Assembly: GCA_964578835.1 (NCBI GenBank) | Contig: CAZOEL010000019.1 | Coordinates: forward strand, 1 to 64,000 | DNA from: CAZOEL01 sp964578835 | Lineage (GTDB): Bacteria > Desulfobacterota > Syntrophobacteria > Syntrophobacterales > Syntrophobacteraceae | DNA: 64,000 nucleotides | Reading direction: 5' to 3' | Shown here: piece by piece, positions 1 through 8,260 of the stretch | How the letters are laid out: every line of letters starts with the position of its first letter | How positions within the stretch are numbered: position 1 is the stretch's first letter | Made by a program: the position numbers and the translations under genes | The notes under the pieces: generated by a model | The model's database searches: none | What the model saw: the letters and a program-made list of their open reading frames with translations, nothing else | What the model was told of the DNA's origin: nothing

Positions 1-402
1 GAGAGTGCTCTGATATAGAAATCCTGTGTTTATATTCAAGCCCCTGTCCTCCTCGCCCGATTGAGATTTGCACCGGGCGTGCCATTGAGAGTTTGAGTAA
101 GGAGTAGAGGCTATTGAATTAGCTTCAACGGGCTGGAATGGAAGCTGGAAAGTGAATGGAAGAACGTATCTGGAGCCTGCCCGATTGGGAGGGAAGGCAG
201 TAGCGGAGACGGATGAAAGTGGTAAAAAGCACACACTCGAATCTATTTGGTGTTGCATAAATGCAACAGATCTCTCTCCTCTCGGGCGCAGAGATTCGAG
301 GCAGATAAGGCTTCGGCCGGAGCCATATAGACGACCAGATATAATGGATCTCCTCCAAGCCGCAATACCATTCAAATGAGCAAAAGGCGCACCTCAACGA
401 TC

Positions 403-471
403 GTCGCCCCGGCGAAGGCCGGAGTCTAGAGAATAGAGCAAAATCTGGATTCCGCCTTTCGCCGGAATGAC
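403..471. repeat. Degenerate REP-like inverted repeat
   Basis: The right arm reads as GTCATTCCGGCGAAAGGCGG in reverse complement. The left arm GTCGCCCCGGCGAAGGCCGG is a diverged copy of it. The same GTCATTCC...GGAATGAC core appears at 8311-8387, 9792-9861 and 51520-51547, so this is probably an old copy of a dispersed element. Confidence 0.6.
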
Positions 472-516
472 GAACATCAGGCCACCGGTTGATGGGATGT
501 CCTTATTAGAAAGATA

Positions 517-561
517 TGTTGGCGCGCATAAGGGTTGGGCCAACCCTTATGCGCGCCAACA
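517..561. repeat. Perfect 45-nt palindrome
   Basis: Two 22-nt arms are perfectly complementary around one unpaired G at 539. The left arm begins TGTTGGCGCGCATAAGGGTT. There is no room for a normal hairpin loop, so as RNA the top pairs would open; as DNA it is a near-perfect cruciform-type inverted repeat. No gene directly adjoins it. Confidence 0.9.
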
Positions 562-986
562 AATATTTTCGGTTTTGGCTATCATCGAGAGCGTATCATC
601 GATCTCAAACGCCCTTCTGGGAGAAATTGTATTTATGTATGGGAATTTATAATTGGGTATCCGCCCTTTCGGATCGGAGAGGCTGAAGGCGTCAACGAGA
701 GGACATCCAGTCCCTTTTAAGCTCATTATATCAAATTATCACCATGGCCCGCGGCAAGGCCCCGAAGTTCCTATGGGAGCAATCCGTCCGTATGATCAGG
801 CAGGTGCTCCGTTGGGCTAGAAGGTGATCTATATTGGTTCGCGAGAATGCTCAATTCATATTTCATGTTCAAAATAATAATGTGGCAAATGGAACAACCG
901 AACTTTCCCAGCTGAAAGAGCATGGTTCAAGGTTTTCTTATGCAAGAGGCTTTGTCTTTGCGGTCTCTCTCCACATAAGAAATAAA

Positions 987-1015
987 TTGACATTCATCGA
1001 TCTGAATGTCATATT
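987..1015 (+). promoter_or_regulatory. arsR promoter with palindromic ArsR operator
   Basis: A consensus -35 TTGACA lies at 987-992, with CATATT at 1010-1015 after a 17-bp spacer as the likely -10. Overlapping both is a perfect inverted repeat: TGACATTCA at 988-996, a six-base spacer, and TGAATGTCA at 1003-1011. ArsR/SmtB repressors bind 12-2-12-like palindromes over the promoter of their own operon, so this is the expected self-repression site. Metalloid binding would release the repressor and switch on the island. Confidence 0.8.
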
Positions 1016-1048
1016 TGCTTCTACGAATATATAAAGGAGAGAGACCAT

Positions 1049-1393
1049 ATGAAGGACTTCATTAAAGTTATGAAAGCCCTTTCCGATCCAAACCGGGTGA
1101 AGATTCTAAAGATGCTCCAGTGCAAGACGATGTGCGTCTGCGAGATACAGACTGCCCTGGGGGTTGCTCAACCTACCGTCTCCAATCATCTGAAGGTTCT
1201 CGAAGATGTGGGGTTGGTGGGCTATAAAAAAGACGGTCTTTGGGCCAACTACTATTTGGCGGATGGCAGCAGCACCCCGTATGCGGCGACCCTTCTGGGA
1301 AACCTCAAGCATTGGCTGCAAGACGAGCCGGAAGTTGTTCACCTCCAGGAAAGCCTTCCGGGGATTAAGCGCGAAGATATTTGCAAAAAGTAA
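1049..1393 (+). CDS. arsR: ArsR/SmtB-family metalloid-sensing repressor
   Basis: This 114-residue winged-helix repressor probably represses the downstream island until it binds trivalent arsenic or a related thiophilic ion. The fold is clear: the family opening ALSDPNRVKILKML, then the helix-turn-helix around GVAQPTVSNHLKVLEDVGLV, then the wing. Cys25, Cys29 and Cys31 sit at the start of the recognition region in CKTMCVCEI, close to the ELCVCDL metal site of classical ArsR, which supports As(III)/Sb(III) sensing. The ATG at 1049 has a strong AAGGAGAG ribosome site nine bases upstream. It is the first gene after the operator-promoter at 987-1015. Sensing of another soft metal cannot be excluded from sequence alone. 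Confidence 0.92.
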   Translation: MKDFIKVMKALSDPNRVKILKMLQCKTMCVCEIQTALGVAQPTVSNHLKVLEDVGLVGYKKDGLWANYYLADGSSTPYAATLLGNLKHWLQDEPEVVHLQESLPGIKREDICKK

Positions 1394-1433
1394 CCTTTGC
1401 CATCGGCAATCGCAAAAAAGCGTGGAACGATAT

Positions 1434-1553
1434 ATGGATGAAAAGGAGATTAAGAAAATCAGTGTCGGCGGCATTCCGATCGGCATTATGGGCATCAATG
1501 GCTTGATGGAGGAAATGGCTTACTCAAGCGGGTTGTTAACGTTTGGCTGTTAG
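1434..1553 (+). pseudogene. Short fragment related to the 8017-8250 small protein
   Basis: A 39-codon frame encodes ISVGGIPIGIMGINGLMEEM and then ends after SSGLLTFGC. The start resembles the stretch FSLFGLDEIMAELYAEG of the intact 77-residue protein at 8017-8250: both have a short strand, then G(I/L)(N/D)-x2-M-x-E-(M/L). The C-terminal two-thirds is missing, so I read it as a truncated copy. It lies between arsR and the permease, in the place where such small proteins tend to be found in these operons. It could instead be a functional short peptide; no function is assigned. Confidence 0.45.
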
Positions 1554-1582
1554 CTCGACAATTTACGAGAAAGACAAAATCC

Positions 1583-2686
1583 ATGAAATCAGATGAAGAA
1601 AAAGCTTGTTGCTGTAGCGCTGAAAATTGTGCCGTCTCAGATGATTTGGACTCCAATAACAGCAGATCTCTAACCATCAAATATCTCATGTTCAGTGTTC
1701 CCGTGCTTGCTGCCTGGTGGCTGATTTACAGCAACCTCGTCCCCTTTTCCAAGTATTTCACCTATGAGCTATTGAACTTGCCTAAAGGCGCTCACTTGAG
1801 CAGCGCCATCGAATTCTTCGTCTACGATACGCCCAAGGTGCTTTTGCTCCTGACCCTGGTTGTCTTCGGGGTGGGAGTCATCCGATCTTTTTTCACCCCC
1901 GATCGCACTCGAAGAATTCTGGCCGGAAAGCGTGAATCCCTGGGGAACGTGCTTGCGGCGCTCCTTGGAATCGTGACTCCTTTCTGCACCTGTTCGGCCG
2001 TACCACTCTTCATAGGTTTTGTCACGGCCGGCGTGCCTCTCGGGGTGACCTTCTCCTTCCTCATAGCAGCTCCCATGGTGAACGAGATCGCCCTCGTTCT
2101 GCTCTACGGGCTTTTCGGTTGGAAGGTTGCAGCCATCTATCTCAGCACCGGCCTTCTCATCGCCATGGTTGCGGGCTGGACCATCGGCAGGTTCAAGATG
2201 GAGCGCCATCTCGAGCAATGGGTCTATGAGATTCAGGCGGGAGAAGCGGTCTACGAGGAGCCGGAGCAGACATGGGCGGACCGTATTCAATATGGCCTCG
2301 ACGCCGTTCGGGACATCGTGGGCAAGGTATGGATCTACGTTGTGCTGGGCATTGCGGTTGGAGCCGGCATTCACGGCTATGTTCCCGAAGGGTTCATGGC
2401 TTCCATCATGGGTAAGAGCGCCTGGTGGGCCGTTCCTATTTCCATCCTCATCGGCATTCCCATGTACTCCAATGCCGCAGGGATCATTCCCGTGGTGCAG
2501 GCCCTTCTTGGAAAAGGGGCGGCTCTTGGAACTGTCCTCGCTTTCATGATGGCGGTCATCGCTCTATCACTGCCCGAGGCGATCATTTTGAGAAAGGTGC
2601 TCAAGCCCACCCTCATCGCGACTTTTTTTGGGGTAGTCGGATTTGGGATCCTCATTGTCGGCTATTTGTTCAATCTCTTGATCTAA
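1583..2686 (+). CDS. ArsP/SO_0444-type permease (DUF318)
   Basis: An integral membrane permease of 367 residues with about eight to ten hydrophobic segments in two repeated halves. The family signature is visible: TPFCTCSAVPLFIGFVTAG followed by GVPLGVTFSFLIAAPMVNEI, and in the second half IPMYSNAAGIIPVVQALL. Members export trivalent organoarsenicals (ArsP) or are placed in copper/zinc efflux (SO_0444). The soluble N-terminus carries a cysteine cluster, CCCSAENC at residues 9-16, which could receive thiophilic ions. The ATG at 1583 is the first good start. It sits in the arsenic island upstream of a mini-thioredoxin. Because the Acr3 pump downstream is broken, this permease may carry much of the efflux load; that is inference. 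The true substrate is not shown by sequence. Confidence 0.85.
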   Translation: MKSDEEKACCCSAENCAVSDDLDSNNSRSLTIKYLMFSVPVLAAWWLIYSNLVPFSKYFTYELLNLPKGAHLSSAIEFFVYDTPKVLLLLTLVVFGVGVIRSFFTPDRTRRILAGKRESLGNVLAALLGIVTPFCTCSAVPLFIGFVTAGVPLGVTFSFLIAAPMVNEIALVLLYGLFGWKVAAIYLSTGLLIAMVAGWTIGRFKMERHLEQWVYEIQAGEAVYEEPEQTWADRIQYGLDAVRDIVGKVWIYVVLGIAVGAGIHGYVPEGFMASIMGKSAWWAVPISILIGIPMYSNAAGIIPVVQALLGKGAALGTVLAFMMAVIALSLPEAIILRKVLKPTLIATFFGVVGFGILIVGYLFNLLI

Positions 2687-2748
2687 AGGATTGAGCTCAA
2701 TGTTAGCGTAGCGATCCATTAAAACGTCTCACAAAAGGAGAGAAACAA

Positions 2749-2982
2749 ATGCACATCAAAGTACTCGGTCCTGGATGCAAAAAGTGTCATGAAACGGAGA
2801 AGGTGGTGAAGGAAGTTGTCGCAGAGACAGGCTCCGAAGCCACGGTGGAATATGTAACGGACATAGCTGAAATCGCAAAGGCCGGCATCTTCAGCACCCC
2901 TGCCGTCGTTGTGGATGGGAACGTGAAAAGTGTGGGCAAAGTTCCCTCGAAAGCTGATGTGAAAGGCTGGATCGGCAAATAA
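2749..2982 (+). CDS. Mini-thioredoxin (redox-active disulfide protein)
   Basis: A 77-residue single-domain thioredoxin-fold protein of the TM0996/redox-active-disulfide-2 type. The active site is Cys10-Lys-Lys-Cys13 in VLGPGCKKCHE, and the cis-proline loop is FSTPAVVVDG. It lacks the N-terminal extension of classical thioredoxin. In arsenic and ArsP-permease operons these proteins sit just behind the permease and are thought to pass electrons or thiols to the transporter or reductase. ArsC downstream is of the thioredoxin-coupled type, so this is a plausible electron donor for it. A strong AAAAGGAG site precedes the ATG. Confidence 0.88.
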   Translation: MHIKVLGPGCKKCHETEKVVKEVVAETGSEATVEYVTDIAEIAKAGIFSTPAVVVDGNVKSVGKVPSKADVKGWIGK

Positions 2983-3009
2983 GCGTAATCGACAAAAAGG
3001 AGGAATTCA

Positions 3010-3387
3010 ATGGCTAACGATTGTTGCGCATCTGGACCCAATGTGATGATTCTCGCCTGCTCCGGAGGCTCCAACGTGGGGCAACTCTCCAATCAAGCGG
3101 CGGTTGAGCTGACGCGGGAGGGAGTTGGGAAGATGTTCTGCCTTGCTGGAATAGGCGGGCAACTCAGCGGGTTCGTTCAATCGGCCCGTGATGCGCCAGA
3201 GATGGTGGCGATCGATGGCTGCCAGGTTGGCTGCGCCAAGGCATGTCTGGAAAATGCGCAGGTTCCGATGAAAAGCTATCTGGTCCTCACTGACCTCGGG
3301 ATCGAGAAGAACAAGGATTTGGCCTCAAAGCCGGAAGAAGTCTTGAAGGTTAAAGAGGCCGTAAGAGAGGCACTCGCAAAAGCGTGA
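3010..3387 (+). CDS. DGC-domain putative zinc-binding protein
   Basis: This 125-residue cytoplasmic protein carries the name-giving Asp-Gly-Cys motif at residues 69-71 in AIDGCQVGCAKACLENA, with further cysteines at 75 and 79. An N-terminal CC pair and Cys17 and Cys44 add to a cysteine-rich surface. The family (Pfam DGC) is described as putative zinc binding and is frequent in metalloid operons of anaerobes; its biochemical role is not established. An AAAAAGGAGG ribosome site lies directly upstream and the gene is 27 bases after the mini-thioredoxin, so both are on one transcript. A thiol-based metalloid carrier role is inference. Confidence 0.85.
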   Translation: MANDCCASGPNVMILACSGGSNVGQLSNQAAVELTREGVGKMFCLAGIGGQLSGFVQSARDAPEMVAIDGCQVGCAKACLENAQVPMKSYLVLTDLGIEKNKDLASKPEEVLKVKEAVREALAKA

Positions 3388-3433
3388 GCCATGGTGTGAT
3401 CGAATGCTTTTCCCTTAAAGAAGGAGGCGTCCC

Positions 3434-3955
3434 ATGCTGCTCAAAGGCTATAGGAAAGAAATCGTTCGGCCCGAGTGCAGACCTGAAGCCCAGTCGGTGC
3501 ATTGCATCGCTCATCTCGATGAGGATATTGCCGAGGTGATTCCTTACCTGAACGCCGTTCTCGGAGGCTTTCAGTATCTCAAGGACCCTCCTTCCGTCTC
3601 CTTCAAAGCGCATGGAAAGCTCATTGCGGTTCACCCCCGGATGATCTGCGTCAATGCCCTTGAAGACGAAGCGCAGGGGGACAAGATCATAGAGTGGATG
3701 AGAGGGGAGATAAACGATGTCTGGGAGCGTCGAAGCGAAATCGAGCCTCGTTTTGAGGGCGCGCCCAAACCCAAAGTGATCGAGATCCTGAAGCTCCTCC
3801 CCAAGACAAACTGCCGCGAGTGTGGTCAGCCCACCTGCATGGTGTTCGCCACGCAGGCGGCGGAGGGAGGCAGGGGAGCGGAAGATTGTCCCGCTCTCAA
3901 AGGAGAAAACAAGGATAAGCTCGATGCTTATCTCCAGCAATTCCAGTTTGAATAG
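3434..3955 (+). CDS. Fe-S cluster domain protein of metalloid operons
   Basis: A 173-residue soluble protein in two parts. Residues 1-110 are a conserved region I cannot name, with cysteines at 15, 24 and 72. Residues 114-155 are a typical [4Fe-4S] domain of the RnfB/CdhD type: Cys127-x2-Cys130-x4-Cys135-x16-Cys152, in NCRECGQPTCMVFATQAA and later EDCPAL. Proteins of this architecture recur beside DGC proteins and ArsP permeases in Desulfobacterota. A redox or metalloid-handling role is likely, but the reaction is unknown. The start at 3434 has AAGAAGGAGG nine bases upstream. No catalytic cofactor motif beyond the cluster is visible. Confidence 0.82.
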   Translation: MLLKGYRKEIVRPECRPEAQSVHCIAHLDEDIAEVIPYLNAVLGGFQYLKDPPSVSFKAHGKLIAVHPRMICVNALEDEAQGDKIIEWMRGEINDVWERRSEIEPRFEGAPKPKVIEILKLLPKTNCRECGQPTCMVFATQAAEGGRGAEDCPALKGENKDKLDAYLQQFQFE

Positions 3956-3989
3956 AAATATTCACATGTAGCCGACCGAAGTCGGGGAA

Positions 3990-4439
3990 ATGGCGGTCAC
4001 GATGGAAAAGCTCAAGGTCCTTTTTTTATGCACTGGAAATTCCTGCCGCAGCCAGATGGCTGAAGGCTGGACGCGGCACTTGAAAGGAGACCTGATTGAG
4101 GCCTACTCCGCCGGGGTGCAGCCGCACGGGGTCGATCCCAGGGCCGTTAGGGTCATGGCTGAAGTCGGCGTTGACATATCGCACCACCACTCGAAGGACA
4201 TCTCTGCTCTCGAGCATCTGGAATTCGATTACGTCATTACCGTATGCGACCGAGCACACGAAGCATGCCCCTTCTTTCCCGCCAAAACGAGAGTGCTCCA
4301 TGTCGGGTTTGATGACCCCCCAAGGCTTTCCGCCGACTGCGCGACGGAGGAGGAAGCAATGGCTCACTACCGACGTGTGCGGGATGAAATCAAAGAGTTC
4401 GTCGAGAGACTTCCTCAGGTGCTGATGGAAGATCATTAA
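3990..4439 (+). CDS. arsC: Arsenate reductase, thioredoxin-coupled (LMW-PTP fold)
   Basis: ArsC reduces arsenate to arsenite in the cytoplasm. The 149-residue protein has the low-molecular-weight phosphatase loop Cys14-Thr-Gly-Asn-Ser-Cys-Arg20-Ser at its N-terminus. The two further cysteines needed for the relay, Cys86 and Cys93 in TVCDRAHEACP, are spaced as in the Staphylococcus/Bacillus enzyme. That makes it the thioredoxin-dependent class rather than the glutaredoxin class, and fits the mini-thioredoxin upstream. The start at 3990 has only a weak GGGGA site; an internal ATG at 4002 is an alternative that keeps all motifs. The product would be arsenite, for which the neighbouring Acr3 pump is broken. 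Confidence 0.93.
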   Translation: MAVTMEKLKVLFLCTGNSCRSQMAEGWTRHLKGDLIEAYSAGVQPHGVDPRAVRVMAEVGVDISHHHSKDISALEHLEFDYVITVCDRAHEACPFFPAKTRVLHVGFDDPPRLSADCATEEEAMAHYRRVRDEIKEFVERLPQVLMEDH

Positions 4440-4459
4440 GGCGCATAGGAGATTTACAA

Positions 4460-5052
4460 ATGGCGCAATCTGTTTCTAGAAGACTGTCATTTCTGGACAG
4501 GTATCTGACCCTCTGGATCTTCCTGGCCATGGTTGTTGGGGTTGTGGGAGGCTGGCTTTATCCCGGCGTAAAGAACGTCATCAACTATTTTCAGGTAGGG
4601 ACCACAAACATTCCTATCGCCATCGGCCTGATTCTCATGATGTACCCTCCCCTCGCCAAAGTAAAGTACGAAGAATTGGGTCGCGTGTTTCGAAATTTCA
4701 AGGTCCTGGCCCTCTCCCTCATCCAGAACTGGATAGTCGGCCCCATCCTCATGTTCCTTTTGGCCATAACATGTCCCAAAAAGTCGGAGCCACTTACGGA
4801 CAGGCGACAACGCTTAGCTTCACCGCCGCATCGAATAACTTTGAGCTCGCCATCGCCGTAGCCATCGCCGTTTTTGGGGTGAACTCCGGTCAGGCCTTCG
4901 CCGCCGTCATAGGGCCTCTCGTCGAGGTGCCTGTTCTCATAAGCCTGGTCAACGTCGCTTTGAGGCTCAAACAAAAATACTTCACCCCATCGATCAGTGT
5001 GGTGTGTGGAACGGCGAATCGCCCGAGCTCAACTTCAAAGCGTAAAGGCTGA
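4460..5052 (+). pseudogene. Acr3 arsenite efflux pump with internal deletion
   Basis: The first 104 codons are a good Acr3 N-terminus: RYLTLWIFLAMVVGVVGGWL, then IGLILMMYPPLAKVKYEELG and NWIVGPILMFLLAI. At about 4768 the sequence jumps to the Acr3 C-terminal region, in another frame, giving GATYGQATTLSFTAASNNFE and VFGVNSGQAFAAVIGPLVEV. Intact Acr3 proteins have about 340-360 residues, so roughly 150-160 residues in the middle are gone, including several membrane helices and the cysteine essential for transport. The last codons after KQKYF also diverge from the family. The reading frame cannot make a working ten-helix pump. A neighbouring ATG at 4771 would express only the C-terminal piece. 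Confidence 0.9.
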
Positions 5053-5072
5053 TAACTCAAGGAGGTAGAGGC

Positions 5073-5945
5073 ATGTTCGAAAAGATTGTGCTGGCTACGG
5101 ACCTATCCGACGATTGGGATCAAATCGTCGGCTGCGCGGGAGAATTCAGAGTCCTTGGATGCGCTCAGCTCATACTAACCCACGTGATCGTGACCAAAGG
5201 GCTTGTCGGCGCCGACTCCGCTCTCCTGTCAGAGGCTCAACCAAAGCTTGAAGAGCAAGCAAGACAGCTGGAATCCCTTGGGTTCGATGTTATTGTTGAA
5301 ACTCCTCTCGGGCTCCCCGCTTTTTCCTTAAACGATGTTGCGCTGCGCCACTGCGCCTCGCTCATCGTCGTGGGCAACCACGGAAAATCTGCATGGAAAG
5401 AGGCTTTGCTTGGGTCTGTCTCCAATGCGCTGCTCCACCAGGCCCGCTTTCCGATTCTGCTCCTCAACCTGAAGCGCCTCAAAGAAGAAGGACAGGCGGG
5501 AAGTTGCCAGTTGCGCACGACCGAACTTCTGCGTCATGTGCTCTTTCCAACCGATTTTTCAGAAGTGGCGATAGAGGCCGCAGTATATTTGGAGCATCTG
5601 GCAACCAAGGGACTTGCAGAAGTCACTTTGCTGCACGCTCTAGAGGTTTTAGACGCGTATCCTCCCGCAATAGTCGAGCCTGCTGAAGCCGCAGCAGGAA
5701 GGCTCGTGGATTCGCTCGCAAATCGCCTGCAGGATGCGGGAGTCTCACGGATTCACGGCCACGTAGCTAAGGGACATCCTCTGCCCCAAATATTGGATGA
5801 GCTCAAGACTGAGAAGTTTTCTCTCGTTGTTATGGGAACCCAGGGAAAGAGCCTGCTCTCGGAAGTCCTTCTCGGGAGCGTCGCTTATAACGTCGCAAGA
5901 CTTGCGTCTCGCCCGGTGCTCCTGATTCCGCAGGCAAGTCAATGA
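5073..5945 (+). CDS. Tandem-domain universal stress protein (UspA)
   Basis: A 290-residue cytoplasmic protein with two UspA domains, residues 1-138 and 150-288. Each ends with the nucleotide-binding loop: VVGNHGKSAWKEALLGSVS in the first and VVMGTQGKSLLSEVLLGSVA in the second. Both keep the G-x2-G-x9-G-(S/T) pattern of ATP-binding Usp proteins. The beginning MFEKIVLATDLSDDW is the usual first strand of the family. A consensus AAGGAGG site precedes the start. It follows the broken Acr3 gene by 20 bases and so is probably in the same transcript. Usp proteins next to transporters often modulate them; that role here is inference. Confidence 0.9.
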   Translation: MFEKIVLATDLSDDWDQIVGCAGEFRVLGCAQLILTHVIVTKGLVGADSALLSEAQPKLEEQARQLESLGFDVIVETPLGLPAFSLNDVALRHCASLIVVGNHGKSAWKEALLGSVSNALLHQARFPILLLNLKRLKEEGQAGSCQLRTTELLRHVLFPTDFSEVAIEAAVYLEHLATKGLAEVTLLHALEVLDAYPPAIVEPAEAAAGRLVDSLANRLQDAGVSRIHGHVAKGHPLPQILDELKTEKFSLVVMGTQGKSLLSEVLLGSVAYNVARLASRPVLLIPQASQ

Positions 5946-6051
5946 AGACGGGTTGTTGGAGCATCGGGTTCAGTTGTCAGTTTGAGTTCGGCAAAAATGA
6001 GCGTTGCAGGCTCCATATCATTACATCCCCAGCCAAAAAGGAGGCTTTGCC

Positions 6052-7533
6052 ATGAGTACCGGGGAGTATCTTATTTACCTTCTTCAGAGCGGCCTGGGGA
6101 GCGTGGCCTCTTATCTTGCGGCTCACGTGCTTCTTTGCCTTGTTCCGGCATTCTTCATAGCCGGTGGGTTGTCAGCGCTTGTTCCCAAAGGGACGATAAC
6201 TAAACTGTTAGGCCGCAATGCTCCCAAAACAGTCGCTTACCCGGCCTCGGCTCTGGCGGGCAGCACTCTGGCGGTATGCTCCTGCACCATAGTCCCTCTA
6301 TTTGCAGGCATCTACTATAAGGGAGCGGGGCTCGGCCCTGCGATCACTTTTCTTTTCTTTGCGCCTGCTGCAAACATTCTTGCCCTCGTATATACGGGAG
6401 CAACCATCGGAGCGGATTTTGCCGTAGCAAGGATCATCCTCTCACTCATCTTCGGTATTGGCATTGGTCTGATCATGGCGTTCATCTTCCGAAAGGAAGA
6501 CATAGCGCATGCGGAAGAAGCCGATACGACTTATGTTGGCGAAGAAGGCTTCAAGGCAGGGACTCTCATCTTCCTGCTTCTGATGGTTGCTCTCCTCATC
6601 TTCGGCACTCTCAAGGTATCGCTCCTGCTCAACACCTATGCCAGCTTCACAGTCCCAGTTTACGGGATGGATCGTTTTCAGGAGATGCTCTATCAGTTGA
6701 TACCTTTCGATCCCTCAAAAGGAGAAGAGGGCGTGAGCGCTCAAGGGGCTATTCTTATTGGCCTTCTTGTATTTGTTGGCTTTACTGCATGGTGGGGACT
6801 CACCAATATTCTCGATGGCTACAACCGCTGGACATGGATTTCCCTTGCGATGATAGCCCTCACTTTGACTGTTGCTGCAACAGGGATGGAGCCAAAAGCC
6901 GAGGGGCTCGAGATCCACCTCACAGGAAAGATGTTCGGAGTGATGTTCGCCATGCTGGGCCTGTTCCTAATGGCCCGAAGCTTGTTTGATGCGGACGAGA
7001 TCCAGCAGTGGTTGTGGGAGGCCTGGAGATTCGTCAGGCAGATTTTCCCGCTGCTCATCATGGGCGTGTTTGCAGTAGGAGTCATCCGAAGATTCATACA
7101 GCCCGAGTGGGTCCAGGCTGTTGCGGGAGAGAACACCGTCTTTGGCAATCTTGCAGGGGTGGTGTTCGGCGTGTTCATGTACTTCCCAACCTTGGTGGAA
7201 GTACCCATAGCCAAGATGTTCCTTTCCCTCGGCATGCACCGTGGTCCGCTGATCGCCTACCTCATGGCCGACCCTGAGCTGAGCCTCCAAAGCATCATTG
7301 TCACTGCAAGCATCATAGGCAAGAAAAAGGCCTGGACATATGTCATCTGGGTCGCTTTGTTCAGCACTCTTGCAGGCCTTACCTACGGCGCCTGGATCGA
7401 CGGCGCCAGCACGTGGCTGCTGGGAGGATATCTTGCGGGCTTTGTCGCCATACTCGCCGCTACACTGCATCTGCTCGGGAGACGCGATAAGGCGCCGCCG
7501 GCTCTAAGCAGCTCCACGGCGAAGGGCGTGTGA
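6052..7533 (+). CDS. Long DUF318/ArsP-like permease
   Basis: A 493-residue polytopic membrane protein. The start is placed at the ATG at 6052 because AAAAAGGAGG lies nine bases upstream; an upstream in-frame start adds 16 residues with no ribosome site. The first half carries the permease signature LAVCSCTIVPLFAGIYYKG and ITFLFFAPAANILALVY, equivalent to the CTCSAVPLF motif of the 1583-2686 permease. The second half has GVFMYFPTLVEVPIAKMF and IIVTASIIGKKKAW. Between the halves is a long insertion with further hydrophobic segments, so the protein is longer than ArsP. It closes the arsenic island. Substrate is not known; a metalloid or metal-thiol complex is the natural guess from context. Confidence 0.8.
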   Translation: MSTGEYLIYLLQSGLGSVASYLAAHVLLCLVPAFFIAGGLSALVPKGTITKLLGRNAPKTVAYPASALAGSTLAVCSCTIVPLFAGIYYKGAGLGPAITFLFFAPAANILALVYTGATIGADFAVARIILSLIFGIGIGLIMAFIFRKEDIAHAEEADTTYVGEEGFKAGTLIFLLLMVALLIFGTLKVSLLLNTYASFTVPVYGMDRFQEMLYQLIPFDPSKGEEGVSAQGAILIGLLVFVGFTAWWGLTNILDGYNRWTWISLAMIALTLTVAATGMEPKAEGLEIHLTGKMFGVMFAMLGLFLMARSLFDADEIQQWLWEAWRFVRQIFPLLIMGVFAVGVIRRFIQPEWVQAVAGENTVFGNLAGVVFGVFMYFPTLVEVPIAKMFLSLGMHRGPLIAYLMADPELSLQSIIVTASIIGKKKAWTYVIWVALFSTLAGLTYGAWIDGASTWLLGGYLAGFVAILAATLHLLGRRDKAPPALSSSTAKGV

Positions 7534-7601
7534 AATAGTTCGTGGGGTTGCATCGATTAGAGAACTTTCAGAGAAAAGCCATGGCTACAGTTAGAAGTTC
7601 C

Positions 7602-7772
7602 CAGCCATTAGCCGGGGGGGAGGCCGCCAATACCCCCGGAAAGCCGGCAGCACGATCATGCGCCCCGAAGGGGAGCCGGAAAGGGGTATTCTGCGACCCC
7701 TGCCGGGGTCGTATCCCTCCTCTTCATTCTTTTACCGGGGGTATCGTGTGCTCAACCCCCGGCTAATGGCTG
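7602..7772. repeat. Long nested inverted-repeat element
   Basis: Outer arms CAGCCATTAGCCGGGGG (7602-7618) and its exact complement (7756-7772) enclose a second pair, ATACCCCCGG near 7632 and CCGGGGGTAT near 7735. The whole would fold into a long cruciform. There is no coding frame in the 483-base gap from 7534 to 8016 apart from this element, so it looks like a small non-autonomous mobile or palindromic repeat. Confidence 0.75.
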
Positions 7773-8016
7773 CGAGCCCTCCGGGCTTACTTACCATCGT
7801 CGCCGCAAAAGAGCTGCGTCCAAAGATGATGCCACCATCACGCAGACGGCAAGAGAGGAGAAGTTCAGGATAATCAATTTGGCTGCAATTTCAGTCGTTT
7901 TTGAGGAAAGTGGATTCTAAAAACTAGAGAAGAGGTGAGTTATGGCCCATCTATTTAAGCCGGGGTGAGCAGACTGAGGTGATGATTACACACCGCCGGC
8001 AGTTAGTTGGCGAAAG

Positions 8017-8250
8017 TTGAAGTTCTTGGATGATACGCAGTTTAGTCTTTTCGGGTTAGACGAAATAATGGCCGAGCTTTACGCTGAAGGCAGGAACGCG
8101 AATGATGAGACGGGAGAGGAGATCATTAGAAGACTGGAGGATATGAAGAATTACATCCCGGACTCTGAGAGCGTTCGCAGAGAGTATCGGTATATACTGC
8201 TAAAAGAGTACAAAACATACGTTAAGGAGAAGATGATAAAAAAGGAATGA
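8017..8250 (+). CDS. Small conserved helical protein, unknown function
   Basis: A 77-residue acidic, mostly helical protein starting with TTG at 8017; no ATG or GTG lies in frame before the upstream stop, so TTG or a lost start are the options, and no strong ribosome site is seen. Recognisable features are FSLFGLDEIMAELYAEG, an acidic helix EEIIRRLEDMKNYIP and a lysine-rich tail. The front resembles the truncated frame at 1434-1553, indicating a duplicated family linked to the metalloid permease genes. In related genomes such proteins accompany permeases and thioredoxins, but I know of no tested function. Confidence 0.65.
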   Translation: MKFLDDTQFSLFGLDEIMAELYAEGRNANDETGEEIIRRLEDMKNYIPDSESVRREYRYILLKEYKTYVKEKMIKKE

Positions 8251-8260
8251 AGATCCCGTA

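Larger units (their letters stand above)
1..986. other. No recognisable gene; repeats only
   Basis: No reading frame here looks like a protein family I know; the open frames are short and overlap on both strands. The stretch contains a degenerate REP-like element and a perfect palindrome, listed separately. A 27-codon frame starting at the ATG near 744 is too short to call. Confidence 0.5.

Noticed and set aside
744..827. 27-codon frame MARGKAPKFLWEQSVRMIRQ...
   Set aside because: Too short, no convincing ribosome site, no family recognised.
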